Source: JAIKWW01 sp052169645 (GTDB lineage Bacteria > Bacillota > Clostridia > Peptostreptococcales > Anaerovoracaceae). From it: 39,107 bases of DNA. Numbering within the stretch: position 1 is the stretch's first letter; each line of letters begins with the position of its first letter. Positions 15,924 through 24,952 of this stretch are shown in pieces. A model generated the notes under the pieces. The model had not been told where the DNA came from, did not search any database, and saw nothing but the letters and a program-made list of their open reading frames with translations. A program made the translations under genes and the position numbers. The stretch is from contig JBQNCA010000014.1 of NCBI GenBank assembly GCA_052169645.1, positions 1 to 39,107 of the forward strand. Reading direction: 5' to 3'.

Positions 15924-16766
15924 ATGAAAATCGGAATATTGGGTTCTTCCACTATGGGTAGAGGCTTGATACAGCATATAGCCAATTGCGGATTTGATGT
16001 GGTTTTTCGTGCGAGACGACAGGAGTCTGTGGATCAGGCGTTGGTTTATATCGAAGGACAGTACGATTTCATGATTTCAAGAGGCTGGCTTGCAGCGGAG
16101 AAAAAAGATGAGAATCTCGCACGTATCAAGGGATCTACCGATATAAATATAATAAAAGATGCGGATTTCATAATAGAAGCCGCCACAGAAGATATGGAAG
16201 TCAAGAAGGAATTGTTTAGAGAGCTGGGCAAGCTTTGTCGCCCTGATATAGTATTGGCAACAAACACCTCATCACTTTCAATTACGGAAATAGCATCCGT
16301 AACCGAAAATCCGAAAAGAGTTTTAGGTATGCATTTCTTTAATCCGGCTCCGGTAATGAAGCTGGTTGAGGTTATTCCGGGATATAACACTTCCGATGCG
16401 AGCATTGCCGCCGCAAAGAAGCTGGCGGAGGATTTGCAGAAGACACCTGTCGAGATAAAAGAATCACCGGGATTCGTAGTAAACAGAATGTTGATTCCGA
16501 TGGTGAATGAATGCGTTGCGGTTCTGGCTGAAAATATTGCAAGTGCGGAAGATATAGATAAAGCTATGCAGTTGGGAGCCAATCATCCTATGGGACCTTT
16601 GGCACTGGCGGATCTTGTAGGTTTGGATATTTGCCTGCGTGTAATGGAAACTCTTCATGAAGAATTGGGAGAGGATAAATATCGTCCGCATCCGTTGCTT
16701 CGCAAGATGGTCAGGGCAGGGAAGCTCGGGCAGAAGAGCGGAGAAGGTTTCTATAAATACAGCTGA
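15924..16766 (+). CDS. hbd: 3-hydroxybutyryl-CoA dehydrogenase, probably NADP(H)-type
   Basis: Reduces acetoacetyl-CoA to 3-hydroxybutyryl-CoA in the C4 pathway. It has 280 residues, the usual length. Catalytic residues fit the family: Ser116 (NTSSLS), His137 and Glu149 (GMHFFNPAPVMKLVE), Asn187 (GFVVNR). The Rossmann loop reads GSSTMG (7-12), with Ser where many relatives have the second Gly. The second strand ends FRARRQES instead of the RDIKD-type acidic end of NAD-preferring enzymes; basic residues there resemble the NADP-dependent C. kluyveri type, so NADPH use is inferred. ATG 15924 is preferred to TTG 15918 because AGGAGG (15911-15916) is 7 nt ahead. It has its own promoter and ends at a good terminator. 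Confidence 0.94.
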   Translation: MKIGILGSSTMGRGLIQHIANCGFDVVFRARRQESVDQALVYIEGQYDFMISRGWLAAEKKDENLARIKGSTDINIIKDADFIIEAATEDMEVKKELFRELGKLCRPDIVLATNTSSLSITEIASVTENPKRVLGMHFFNPAPVMKLVEVIPGYNTSDASIAAAKKLAEDLQKTPVEIKESPGFVVNRMLIPMVNECVAVLAENIASAEDIDKAMQLGANHPMGPLALADLVGLDICLRVMETLHEELGEDKYRPHPLLRKMVRAGKLGQKSGEGFYKYS

Positions 16767-16844
16767 TAATTTCATTTGAATTCACAGGGTGGAGAGTGCT
16801 GAATATTTACAGTTGCCCCGCAATAAACACTTATATTGTTAAAG

Positions 16845-16868
16845 ACGCAGCTTTTGCTGCGTTTTTTT
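16845..16868 (+). terminator. Intrinsic terminator after hbd
   Basis: ACGCAGC (16845-16851), loop TTTT, GCTGCGT (16856-16862), then an uninterrupted T run. Confidence 0.93.
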
Positions 16869-17055
16869 CTTTAATTAATAAAAATTTCAGTTTAATTGTT
16901 TGCAAAAAAAGTATATTATAGTTTTCGAGGACAGTTTTCTCTTATAATTTTTGTGCCTGAAGGATAAATACGGCATTAAAATTTTTTCTGAAATTATTAA
17001 TTTATATATTTATTAAAAAATCCGTAAAGAAAGTATGATAAAGGCAAGGTAATTT

Positions 17056-18015
17056 ATGAAAGGTAAAACATTTATAAAATTCTTTTTGATTTTTTTGGTG
17101 CTTTTCACTCTGATTCTTATTCCGACTGTAAAAGCTGTTTCAAATATAAATTTATTTGAAAAGCATGATGTAAAAAGTATAGAAGAAGAGATGGGAGTGC
17201 TTGTTGATTCAAACAGTCCGTTCTTTGAAGCATTTACCAAATCTAAGCGTATGAATATGCTTATGTTGGGCATAAATAAGAATATGACGGATGTGATAAT
17301 GCTTGTAACATGGGATATGGATCATAATAAGGTTTCAGTTATATCCATACCTCGTGACACCTATTATGAAAGAGAAGGCTATCATGGGGCATCGCTCAAA
17401 ATAAATGCGATATATGGAAGCAAGCATGATATTGTAGGTGTCGCCAATGCGGTAAGCAATACACTTTGCGGTATTCCTATAAACTATTATGCCATTGTTG
17501 ATTATGATTCTGTAAAGACAATAGTTGACGGCATAGGCGGTGTTCCTATAGATGTTCCGAAGGCTCTTACTTATGATGATCCGTATGATACTCCTCCTTT
17601 GCACATAAGGATACCTGCAGGGGAACAGGTTCTTGACGGCGAACATGCTGTTCAGTATCTGCGATTCAGAAAAGGGTATGCCAACGGTGATATAGGTCGT
17701 ATTGATGCACAGCAGAAATTTATAAAGTCGGCATTCAAACAAGCTATTGACAACGGGATCATAGATTCGGCAAAGCTTATCACTTCAAATGTGGAATCGG
17801 ATTTAACGGTAGGAGCGGCTGCAAAATATGCGCTTTCGGCAATAGGTCTCAGCGGTGATTCCATAAATACATATATGGTTCCGGGACATGAGGATCATTC
17901 AACAGGACCGTCATATTGGATGACGGATCAAACAGCTATAGAAGAGATGCTTGCGGAAATTTATCAGGTTCAGGAAGAAGCTCCGGAGGAGGGTGCTGCT
18001 TCGGACAGTGAATGA
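17056..18015 (+). CDS. LytR-CpsA-Psr (LCP) family cell-wall glycopolymer ligase
   Basis: Membrane-anchored phosphotransferase expected to attach teichoic acid or capsule-like polymers to peptidoglycan on the outer face. A single N-terminal transmembrane segment (residues 6-27) is followed by the LCP domain. The strand VSVISIPRDTYY with Arg100 and Asp101, the acidic MTDVIML with Asp79, and YLRFRKGYANGDIGRIDAQQKFI carry the family's pyrophosphate/metal-binding residues. The C-terminus is Glu/Ala-rich. It has 319 residues. A loose AAGG/AAGGT ribosome site precedes ATG. It lies alone between hbd and glpX. It may work with the anchored surface protein in wall biology only in the broad sense; no direct link is visible. 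Confidence 0.88.
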   Translation: MKGKTFIKFFLIFLVLFTLILIPTVKAVSNINLFEKHDVKSIEEEMGVLVDSNSPFFEAFTKSKRMNMLMLGINKNMTDVIMLVTWDMDHNKVSVISIPRDTYYEREGYHGASLKINAIYGSKHDIVGVANAVSNTLCGIPINYYAIVDYDSVKTIVDGIGGVPIDVPKALTYDDPYDTPPLHIRIPAGEQVLDGEHAVQYLRFRKGYANGDIGRIDAQQKFIKSAFKQAIDNGIIDSAKLITSNVESDLTVGAAAKYALSAIGLSGDSINTYMVPGHEDHSTGPSYWMTDQTAIEEMLAEIYQVQEEAPEEGAASDSE

Positions 18016-18207
18016 CGAATTTGCATGTGGGTGTAAGGTACAGTTATATTTATAGTTAATAATCGGGAAAGTAATGCAGGCAGCTTAAAAAAGTTGCGAA
18101 AACGGAGCCTCAAGCTCTGTGTTAAGCATATGTTTTCCCGAATTGGCATAGTGTTTTTTAATAATTTTAACAAGATTTGAATATTTGAATTGGAGAAGGA
18201 CTTTAAG

Positions 18208-19203
18208 ATGAAAACAAACGATAAGGTTATGGATCGTGACCTGGGACTTGAGCTTGCCCGTGTAACGGAAACTGCCGCAATTGCTTCCGCAAAATGGATG
18301 GGACGCGGTGATAAAAATTCAGCCGATCAGGCGGCGGTAACAGGCATGCGCAGTATGTTTGAAACTGTAAATATTGACGGGATAGTCGTAATCGGTGAAG
18401 GAGAAAAGGATGAAGCCCCCATGCTTTATATAGGGGAGCAGATAGGTATAGCCGGGCCTGATGCGGACAAGGTGGATATAGCAGTGGACCCGTTGGACGG
18501 AACCACTTCGACTGCAAAAGGACTTTCAAATGCTATCTCTGTAATTGCCATCGCAGAGAGAGGACACCTTTTCCACACAAAAAATTATTATATGGAAAAA
18601 ATAGTTGTAGGTCCCAAGGCAAAGGGTTCAATCGACATAAACAAGCCGTTGCAGGAAAATTTAAAATCCGTAGCAAAGGCTATAGATAAAAATATAGAGG
18701 ATCTTACAGTTACCATTTTGGAGCGTGACAGGCACAAGGATCTCATGGCACAGTGCAGACAGTTGGGTTGCAGGATAAAGCTTTTCAGTGACGGAGATGT
18801 GGCAGCGGCTATCGCTACATGCTTTGATAACAGCGGTATAGATATGATGGTGGGAATAGGAGGATGCCCGGAAGGAGTATTGGCTGCAGCAGCCCTTAAA
18901 TGTCTCGGCGGCGAGATTCAAGGCAGATTATTTGCTCATACCTCTGAGGAAATCAAGCAGGCTCAGACAAATTCCGACTATTACAAGATTCTTACTACTG
19001 AGGATTTGGCAAAGGGCGACGATATATTGTTCATTGCTACAGGAGTTTCCGACGGTGACATGCTTAAAGGGGTGAGATTCCTTTCAAATAATAGAGTGAA
19101 GACACATACGGTCGTGATGAGAAGTGCTTCCGGGACCATAAGGTTTATAGATGCCATTCACAATATGAATACTAAGCCGCTTTATGCAAAAGTTACAAAA
19201 TAG
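18208..19203 (+). CDS. glpX: Class II fructose-1,6-bisphosphatase
   Basis: Gluconeogenic phosphatase converting fructose 1,6-bisphosphate to fructose 6-phosphate; metal-dependent and cytosolic. Motifs seen: GEGEKDEAPML (63-73) and the metal-binding DPLDGTTSTAKG (94-105), then FSDGDVAAAIA and GIGGCPEGVLAAAALK. ATG 18208 is chosen over TTG 18190 because AGAAGGA (18193-18199) is correctly spaced to the ATG; this gives 331 residues, as in relatives. It is followed after only 68 bp by rho, so readthrough into rho is likely. A small hairpin (near 18110-18125) upstream lacks a T tail and may be insignificant. Confidence 0.94.
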   Translation: MKTNDKVMDRDLGLELARVTETAAIASAKWMGRGDKNSADQAAVTGMRSMFETVNIDGIVVIGEGEKDEAPMLYIGEQIGIAGPDADKVDIAVDPLDGTTSTAKGLSNAISVIAIAERGHLFHTKNYYMEKIVVGPKAKGSIDINKPLQENLKSVAKAIDKNIEDLTVTILERDRHKDLMAQCRQLGCRIKLFSDGDVAAAIATCFDNSGIDMMVGIGGCPEGVLAAAALKCLGGEIQGRLFAHTSEEIKQAQTNSDYYKILTTEDLAKGDDILFIATGVSDGDMLKGVRFLSNNRVKTHTVVMRSASGTIRFIDAIHNMNTKPLYAKVTK

Positions 19204-19224
19204 AACGAATTTTGAAAAGCTTCA

Positions 19225-19256
19225 GGCATCCGGCAGATGTTTTGCTGCCAGATGTC
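19225..19256 (+). other. Hairpin in the glpX-rho spacer
   Basis: GGCATC (19225-19230) pairs with GATGTC (19251-19256), and inside it GGCAG (19232-19236) with CTGCC (19245-19249). It ends 5 nt before the rho ribosome site (AAAGGA 19262-19267) and has no T tail. It may affect rho translation or mRNA processing. Confidence 0.55.
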
Positions 19257-19271
19257 AGGGCAAAGGATTGA

Positions 19272-20762
19272 ATGATTATGAAAAATATAGATGCAGGGAT
19301 GCTGAAAGCCATGAAGGTTGCCGAGCTTAGGGCGTTGGCAAGAGAATTGGGAATTGCGGATTCCGATGAATTGCGCAAGCCGCAGCTTAGGGAAGTGATT
19401 TTGGAAAGAGCATCCCGAAATACTTTTGAAGCTCGACATGATGAGCCTGTTCCGTTAAAAAAATCGGAGAAAGTACAGGAAGCTTATCAAGAAAGGGAAG
19501 TTGAATTCCCTGCTTCCGATACGGAATTTCAAAGAAGAAAAAATCAAAGGCCGCATGAAGGAAATCACAGCTTACAGGCGGAGTCGGAAGAAGATAAGCC
19601 AAAGCAGCGACAATATACGGATGAAGAAAGACCTCAGGTAGAGGGTATCCTTGATGTAGTTGAGGGTGGATACGGATTTTTAAGATTTGATAATTATCTT
19701 TCAAGTGAGAAGGATATTTATGTATCAACCACACAGATAAAACGTTTTAATCTAAAAACAGGCGACAAGATAAAGTGCATAACACGTCATCCAAATGAAG
19801 GAGAGCGTTTCGGGGCTCTGCTTTATGTAAACACCGTCAACGGCGATCCGCCCGGCGTATCTATGCACAGACCTAATTTTGAAGATCTCACGCCTATATT
19901 TCCTTATGAAAGACTGAAGCTTGAAACCTCAAGAACAAATCTCGCAACCAGACTCATAGATATAGTAACTCCTATAGGCAGAGGGCAGAGAGGATTAATA
20001 GTTGCACCTCCGAAAACAGGGAAAACTGTTCTGCTAAAAGATATAGCTTCTGCTATAGAAACAAAATATCCCGATATAAATGTAATAGTTCTTCTCATTG
20101 ATGAAAGACCTGAAGAAGTTACCGATATGAAGAGATCTATAAAGGGAGAAATAGTATATTCCACCTTTGATGAACAGGCGGAGCACCATGTGAAAGTTGC
20201 GGAGATGGTGCTTGCACGAGCGCAAAGACTGGTTGAACACAAGAAGGATGTAGTGATACTGCTTGACAGTATTACCAGATTGGCTAGGGCATATAACATG
20301 GTAATTCCGTCATCCGGAAAAACTTTATCGGGAGGTATAGATCCGGGGGCGCTGCATAAGCCTAAGAAATTTTTCGGAGCTGCGAGAAAAATCGAAGAAG
20401 GTGGAAGTATAACGATCTTGGCGACTGCGCTTATAGAGACGGGAAGTCGAATGGATGATGTTATATTTGAAGAATTTAAGGGTACAGGTAATATGGAACT
20501 GCATTTGGACAGAAAATTGTCCGAAAAGCGCATATTTCCTGCTTTAAACCTGAATAAATCAAGTACACGCAGAGAGGATTTGCTGCTTTCAAGTGAAGAA
20601 ATCGAGGCTGCATGGAAGATGAGAAAGTCCTTGTCAAATCAGAATACACAGGAAGTCACCGAGATTATAATGGATTATTTGGCTCATACGGCTTCAAATG
20701 CAGATTTTATAGATATTATCAATAAAACAAAGACACTGACGCAGGGGGTAAAAACCATATAA
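19272..20762 (+). CDS. rho: Transcription termination factor Rho
   Basis: Hexameric RNA-dependent ATPase that ends transcription. The Rho_N helical domain (MLKAMKVAELRALARELG, about 10-50) is followed by a charged low-complexity linker (about 50-122), the OB-fold RNA-binding domain (VEGILDVVEGGYGFLRF onward), then the RecA-like motor: Walker A APPKTGKT (245-252) and Walker B VVILLD (327-332). At 496 residues it is longer than the 419 of E. coli, the excess being mostly the linker, as in several Gram-positive Rho proteins. ATG 19272 or ATG 19278 are both possible with AAAGGA at 19262-19267. The next gene's ATG follows the stop codon immediately, so the two are translationally coupled. Confidence 0.97.
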   Translation: MIMKNIDAGMLKAMKVAELRALARELGIADSDELRKPQLREVILERASRNTFEARHDEPVPLKKSEKVQEAYQEREVEFPASDTEFQRRKNQRPHEGNHSLQAESEEDKPKQRQYTDEERPQVEGILDVVEGGYGFLRFDNYLSSEKDIYVSTTQIKRFNLKTGDKIKCITRHPNEGERFGALLYVNTVNGDPPGVSMHRPNFEDLTPIFPYERLKLETSRTNLATRLIDIVTPIGRGQRGLIVAPPKTGKTVLLKDIASAIETKYPDINVIVLLIDERPEEVTDMKRSIKGEIVYSTFDEQAEHHVKVAEMVLARAQRLVEHKKDVVILLDSITRLARAYNMVIPSSGKTLSGGIDPGALHKPKKFFGAARKIEEGGSITILATALIETGSRMDDVIFEEFKGTGNMELHLDRKLSEKRIFPALNLNKSSTRREDLLLSSEEIEAAWKMRKSLSNQNTQEVTEIIMDYLAHTASNADFIDIINKTKTLTQGVKTI

Positions 20763-21875
20763 ATGGATTTTGATAAAATTTTTATAAAGGATGCCAGTCC
20801 GACAAAGATGGGCGGACAGGCTGTAATGGAAGGAATTATGATGAGAGGAGCGGATCGCACGGCTATAGCGGTGCGATTGCCGGACGGAAGGATAAATATC
20901 AAGGAAGAGCCTTTGAAAAAGCGTGGCAAATGGATGAAATTTCCAATCATACGAGGGGTTGTGACATTTGTAGATTCTTTGGTAACAGGTACAAGAATGC
21001 TCATGTATTCTGCAGAAGTTCTCGGCAATGCGATAGAGGATGATGAAGAAAGCTATGAACCGGGCAGATTGGAAAAATGGGTTGAAGCAAAGTTCGGTGA
21101 GAAGGGCGTGTTCAATTTTATGCTGTACAGCTCCGTGATATTTGCGTTGATTGTGTCCATAGGCATATTCGTACTATTACCCACATGGGTGGTAGATGTA
21201 TGCACATTGTTTACAAAGAATGCAATAATTCTCAATCTTATAGAGGGAATGCTCCGAATACTGATGTTTATAGGATATATAGCCCTTATATCAAAAATGA
21301 AAGATATAAGGCGTGTATTTGAATATCACGGAGCGGAGCATCAGACAATACATTGTTTTGAAAATAAATTGAATTTGGAGCCTGAAAACTGTGCAAGCTT
21401 TGAAACACTGCATCCGAGATGCGGGACAAGCTTTCTTATGTTTGTAATGATTATCAGCTTGATATTGTTTTCGTTTTTGGGTTGGCCTAATGTAGTACTG
21501 AGAATAGTTTCCAGAATTTTGCTCATCCCCGTTATAGCGGGACTTTCATATGAACTGTTGCGCTGGGCGGGAAGCAGCGATTCCATGTTGGTCAGAATGT
21601 TGAGCGTGCCGGGCTTGCTGATGCAGAAGCTTACAACGAGAGTTCCCGACGAGTCTCAGCTTCAGGTGGCGATAGCCGCCGTAAATGCGTGCCTAAGCGA
21701 TGAGCCGCCGGAGCTTAGAATTTATTATGTTGATTCATATGGTAATCGTTTGCCCGATGAAGACGATGTAGAGGAGAGTAGTGAAGCGAGGACTCCCGAT
21801 TCCGAAGTCGAGCCTTTAAATCATCCGTTCGAATCGGAGGAAAATGATAAGGTCGATTTGGAGCAGGATGTCTGA
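20763..21875 (+). CDS. YqhQ-like DUF1385 integral membrane protein
   Basis: Polytopic membrane protein of unknown function found widely in Firmicutes, often near rho, prmC and prfA. Diagnostic segments: TKMGGQAVMEGIMMRG (14-29), EYHGAEHQTIHCFE, and LHPRCGTSFLMFVMIIS, with conserved His, Glu and Cys residues that could bind metal. About four hydrophobic helices occur between residues 118 and 275. The C-terminal 60 residues are acidic and variable. It has 370 residues. ATG directly abuts the rho stop codon with no spacer, implying coupling. Many clostridia have rpmE between rho and this gene; here rpmE lies further downstream. Confidence 0.9.
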   Translation: MDFDKIFIKDASPTKMGGQAVMEGIMMRGADRTAIAVRLPDGRINIKEEPLKKRGKWMKFPIIRGVVTFVDSLVTGTRMLMYSAEVLGNAIEDDEESYEPGRLEKWVEAKFGEKGVFNFMLYSSVIFALIVSIGIFVLLPTWVVDVCTLFTKNAIILNLIEGMLRILMFIGYIALISKMKDIRRVFEYHGAEHQTIHCFENKLNLEPENCASFETLHPRCGTSFLMFVMIISLILFSFLGWPNVVLRIVSRILLIPVIAGLSYELLRWAGSSDSMLVRMLSVPGLLMQKLTTRVPDESQLQVAIAAVNACLSDEPPELRIYYVDSYGNRLPDEDDVEESSEARTPDSEVEPLNHPFESEENDKVDLEQDV

Positions 21876-21969
21876 AAATGCTGTTGATACGATTAAAAAT
21901 CGGAGTTGTATAGGGATTGCTCGGGGAAATCAGATTCATGGGACAAAACTTAGTGGTAAAAAGTGCTTT

Positions 21970-22070
21970 ACAGCTTGAAATATAGGCTGTTTGCAGCTTT
22001 GGTTCTGCTTGAACCGAGCTCGAGGTTGGAGGAACGAAAAAAGCGACCGAGGAGGTCGCTTTTTTCGTTC
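21970..22070 (+). terminator. Structured 3' region ending in a very strong terminator
   Basis: Three hairpins in a row: ACAGC/GCTGT (21970-21990); AGCT-GGTTC...GAACC-AGCT (21995-22020); and a 17-bp perfect stem (22032-22048 / 22054-22070, loop GAGGA) with six T in its 3' arm. The last is a clear, probably bidirectional, terminator. The first two suggest a structured RNA tail or a small RNA. Confidence 0.75.
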
Positions 22071-22340
22071 TTGTACGTCTAAGTAAAATTTGGAGAGAGA
22101 AAACGTACAAGGGTATAAGGATTTGGTCATCTATATATGAATCTGTTTTGCGAAATTTATAAAAGCTGATATAATTTAACATGCAGCTGTTAAGTAAATC
22201 ATGCGGGCTGCAACGATTTACTGTAAATTGATTATAGGATTATGACCTTATAATGTCAATATAAAGTAATAAAAAATAAGAAAAATGTTAATAAAATAAC
22301 GATAACTGAAACTAAAATATAACAGTGGAGAATTTATAGG
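22071..22340. other. Intergenic region before prmC
   Basis: AT-rich, no gene seen. The spacing from terminator to prmC leaves room for a promoter, but no strong hexamer pair was chosen. Confidence 0.3.
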
Positions 22341-23219
22341 ATGCTTATTACTTTTGGCGAAATACTTGATGTTGGCATCAAGCGTTTAAAACAGGCAAAT
22401 ATTGCCGATGCCGCTATAGATGCCGAACGTTTGTTGATGTATCTCATGAATGAAAACAGAACGTTTATATATCTTCATCGAAATGACGGAACCGATGAAA
22501 ATCATGCGGATGCATATTTTGAGCTTATAGACCGGAGAGCTGAAGGTGAGCCTTTGCAATATATAGTCGGAGAACAGGAGTTTATGGGCTTGAGCTTCAA
22601 TGTAAATGAAGCTGTATTAATTCCTCGACAAGACACGGAAACTTTGGTCGAAACGGCTTTGAGCTTTGCTAAAAATAAAAAAGGCTCAATAAGCATTCTT
22701 GATATGTGCTGCGGAAGTGGTGCCATAGCAATTTCCATGGCATATTTCCTGCCCAAATCAAAGCTCACGGCTTGCGATATAAGCGAAGCCGCTTTGAATG
22801 TGGCTCGCAGCAATGCAAAGAAAAACGGTGTTGAGAAAAAAATCAATTTTATAGAATCAGATTTATATATGCCTGTGCAAAAAAAGAAGCCGATGAAGGA
22901 TAAGTTTGATATGATACTCTGTAATCCACCGTACATACCCTCGGATGTGATACCCACATTGCAGAGGGAGATAAAAGATCATGAGCCTGTGGCGGCGCTT
23001 GACGGAGGAGAAGACGGATTGGACTTTTATAGAAAAATGGTGACGGATTCTGCAGTACATTTGAAAAAGGGCGGCTATATACTTTTTGAGATAGGGCATG
23101 ATCAGGCGGATGAGGTGACAGCGTTGCTTGAGGAAGAGGGATGCTATAAGGATATATTTACTCATAAGGATATGGCTCGTTCGGACAGAGTTATAACGGC
23201 TCGATTACAATCCGAATAA
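22341..23219 (+). CDS. prmC: Release factor glutamine methyltransferase
   Basis: Methylates the glutamine of the GGQ motif in RF1 and RF2 using SAM. It has 292 residues. The N-terminal helical domain contains the substrate-docking segment PLQYIVGEQEFMGLSFNV and PRQDTE. The SAM-binding motif I reads ILDMCCGSGAIAISMA, and the catalytic NPPY is in LCNPPYIPSDV. The ribosome site is weak (GTGGAG about 10 nt ahead). Its substrate gene prfA lies 0.6 kb downstream, beyond rpmE. Confidence 0.95.
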   Translation: MLITFGEILDVGIKRLKQANIADAAIDAERLLMYLMNENRTFIYLHRNDGTDENHADAYFELIDRRAEGEPLQYIVGEQEFMGLSFNVNEAVLIPRQDTETLVETALSFAKNKKGSISILDMCCGSGAIAISMAYFLPKSKLTACDISEAALNVARSNAKKNGVEKKINFIESDLYMPVQKKKPMKDKFDMILCNPPYIPSDVIPTLQREIKDHEPVAALDGGEDGLDFYRKMVTDSAVHLKKGGYILFEIGHDQADEVTALLEEEGCYKDIFTHKDMARSDRVITARLQSE

Positions 23220-23369
23220 TGATTTAAAAGTAATATATCGAGGATATTTTTTATAGTAAGATGATTTTACACTTGATTATGAGTGGAATAATGTTACAAA
23301 AAGTATGTATTACATAAATAATGTAAAATAATGCAAATAAATAATGTAACAAAAAAGACACTTGCCTGA

Positions 23370-23515
23370 ATGGATTTCATATGATATTCTTATAAGGCTT
23401 TAATAAAATATTTGTACGCTCTATCGGCATCCTGTGTCAGCACGGCGTTTCATAATATTATAAAATTATATTCATTAATCAGCAACGTGGGTTTAATATA
23501 TACTCCACGCGAAAA
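23370..23515 (+). promoter_or_regulatory. Promoter and structured leader of rpmE
   Basis: A possible promoter is TTGCCT, 17-bp spacer, TATTCT (about 23363-23391). Downstream, a small GTG-TCAG-CAC hairpin and then CGTGG (23486-23490) / CCACG (23505-23509) lie just before the ribosome site AGAGGTG. Upstream (23291-23351) are TGTTACA...TGTAACA and TTACAT...ATGTAA inverted repeats. The placement fits an L31-type autoregulatory leader, but the family match was not tested. Confidence 0.45.
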
Positions 23516-23527
23516 GAGGTGAAAAAC

Positions 23528-23728
23528 ATGAGAGAAGGTATTCATCCGGAATACAAGGTGTGCAAGGTTACATGTGCATGTGGCAACACCTTTGAGACCC
23601 TGTCAACAAAGGAAGAAATGAGACTTGATATTTGCTCGGCATGCCATCCTTTCTTCACAGGCCAGCAGAAGTTCATAAATCGCGGCGGCAGAGTTGAAAA
23701 GTTCAAGAAAAAGTTCAATATCGATTAG
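23528..23728 (+). CDS. rpmE: 50S ribosomal protein L31, zinc-binding form
   Basis: Ribosomal large-subunit protein of 66 residues, the normal length. Cys residues in CKVTCACG and the CSACHPF segment mark the zinc-containing (C+) form. GTG 23519 lies within the ribosome site, so ATG 23528 (MREGIHPEYK) is used, 6 nt after AGAGGTG. It is flanked by its own leader and a terminator, so it is probably monocistronic. The presence of the zinc form implies that zinc limitation would need a replacement paralog elsewhere (inference). Confidence 0.97.
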   Translation: MREGIHPEYKVCKVTCACGNTFETLSTKEEMRLDICSACHPFFTGQQKFINRGGRVEKFKKKFNID

Positions 23729-23736
23729 TAATAAAG

Positions 23737-23763
23737 CCGGAATCAACGATTCCGGTTTTTTAC
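23737..23763 (+). terminator. Intrinsic terminator after rpmE
   Basis: CCGGAATC (23737-23744), loop AAC, GATTCCGG (23748-23755), then a run of T. Confidence 0.93.
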
Positions 23764-23842
23764 AATATATTTATGCTATAATTATGCTTGATACTATTGA
23801 TTTTATAGAATATTTTACTATCCGTCAGAGGAGCAGTTTTAT

Positions 23843-24910
23843 ATGTATGATAAATTAGATTTTATTCAAAATAAATATGAAGAACTCAGCATGAAGGTCT
23901 CCGATCCCGAGGTGATTTCAGATCAGAAGCTGTTTCAGAAATACGCAAAGGATATAAGCGATATGGAGCCTATAGTCCATAAGTATACTGATTATAAGAA
24001 AATAGTCGACGGTATAAAGGAAGCAAAGGAGATTCTGAATGACGGCGACGGCGATGAGGAAATGAGAGAGCTGGCGAAGATGGAGCTTTCCGATTTGGAG
24101 GAGCAAAAGGATGTCATAGAGGGAGAATTGAAGCTTCTCCTCATACCTAAAGATCCCAATGATGAAAAGAATGTCATTCTCGAAATTCGTGCCGGCACAG
24201 GCGGAGAAGAAGCAGCATTATTCGGCTCCGACTTGATGCGTATGTATATGAGATATGCTGAGCGTCATCGCTGGAAAACCGAAATGATAGATGTAAACGA
24301 TACGGGCATGGGCGGAATCAAGGAAGCCGTTATGATGATAAAAGGTAAAGGTGCCTATTCCCGTTTGAAGTATGAGAGCGGTGTACATCGTGTACAGCGT
24401 GTTCCTGAAACGGAGTCGAGTGGGAGAATTCATACCTCAGCAGCGACCGTTGCGGTGCTTCCCGAGGCTGATGACGTGGAGGTGGATGTAAATCCTAATG
24501 ATGTAAGAGTAGATGTTTACAGGGCTACAGGTCATGGCGGTCAATGTGTAAACACCACGGATTCCGCTGTTCGTCTGACGCATATGCCTACCGGACTCGT
24601 AGTAACCTGTCAGGATGAAAAATCGCAGCTTAAAAATAAAGAAAAGGCTTTTAAGGTACTGAAAGCAAGATTATACGATATGATGCGGCAGCAGCAACAC
24701 GATGAAATGGCTGAGGAAAGAAAGAGTCAGGTAGGAAGCGGCGATCGCAGCGAGCGTATAAGAACTTATAATTTTCCGCAGGGCAGGATTTCAGATCACC
24801 GCATAGGCTTGACAATATATAAATTGGATTATTTTCTGGACGGAGATTTGGATGAGGTCATAGATGCACTCATTACCACTGATCAGGCGGAGAAGATGAA
24901 GAATTTTTAA
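23843..24910 (+). CDS. prfA: Peptide chain release factor 1
   Basis: Recognises UAA and UAG stops and triggers peptide release. It has 355 residues, full length. The tripeptide anticodon-like motif is PET (188-190), fitting the P-x-T of RF1 rather than SPF of RF2. The catalytic GGQ is at 232-234, in GHGGQCVN. The target glutamine is the substrate of PrmC, encoded just upstream. AGGAGC precedes ATG. It is followed by the Sua5-type gene after 42 bp, likely in one operon. Confidence 0.97.
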   Translation: MYDKLDFIQNKYEELSMKVSDPEVISDQKLFQKYAKDISDMEPIVHKYTDYKKIVDGIKEAKEILNDGDGDEEMRELAKMELSDLEEQKDVIEGELKLLLIPKDPNDEKNVILEIRAGTGGEEAALFGSDLMRMYMRYAERHRWKTEMIDVNDTGMGGIKEAVMMIKGKGAYSRLKYESGVHRVQRVPETESSGRIHTSAATVAVLPEADDVEVDVNPNDVRVDVYRATGHGGQCVNTTDSAVRLTHMPTGLVVTCQDEKSQLKNKEKAFKVLKARLYDMMRQQQHDEMAEERKSQVGSGDRSERIRTYNFPQGRISDHRIGLTIYKLDYFLDGDLDEVIDALITTDQAEKMKNF

Positions 24911-24952
24911 ACTATAAATATATCAGCTAATGAAAGACGGAAAGGAATCGAG

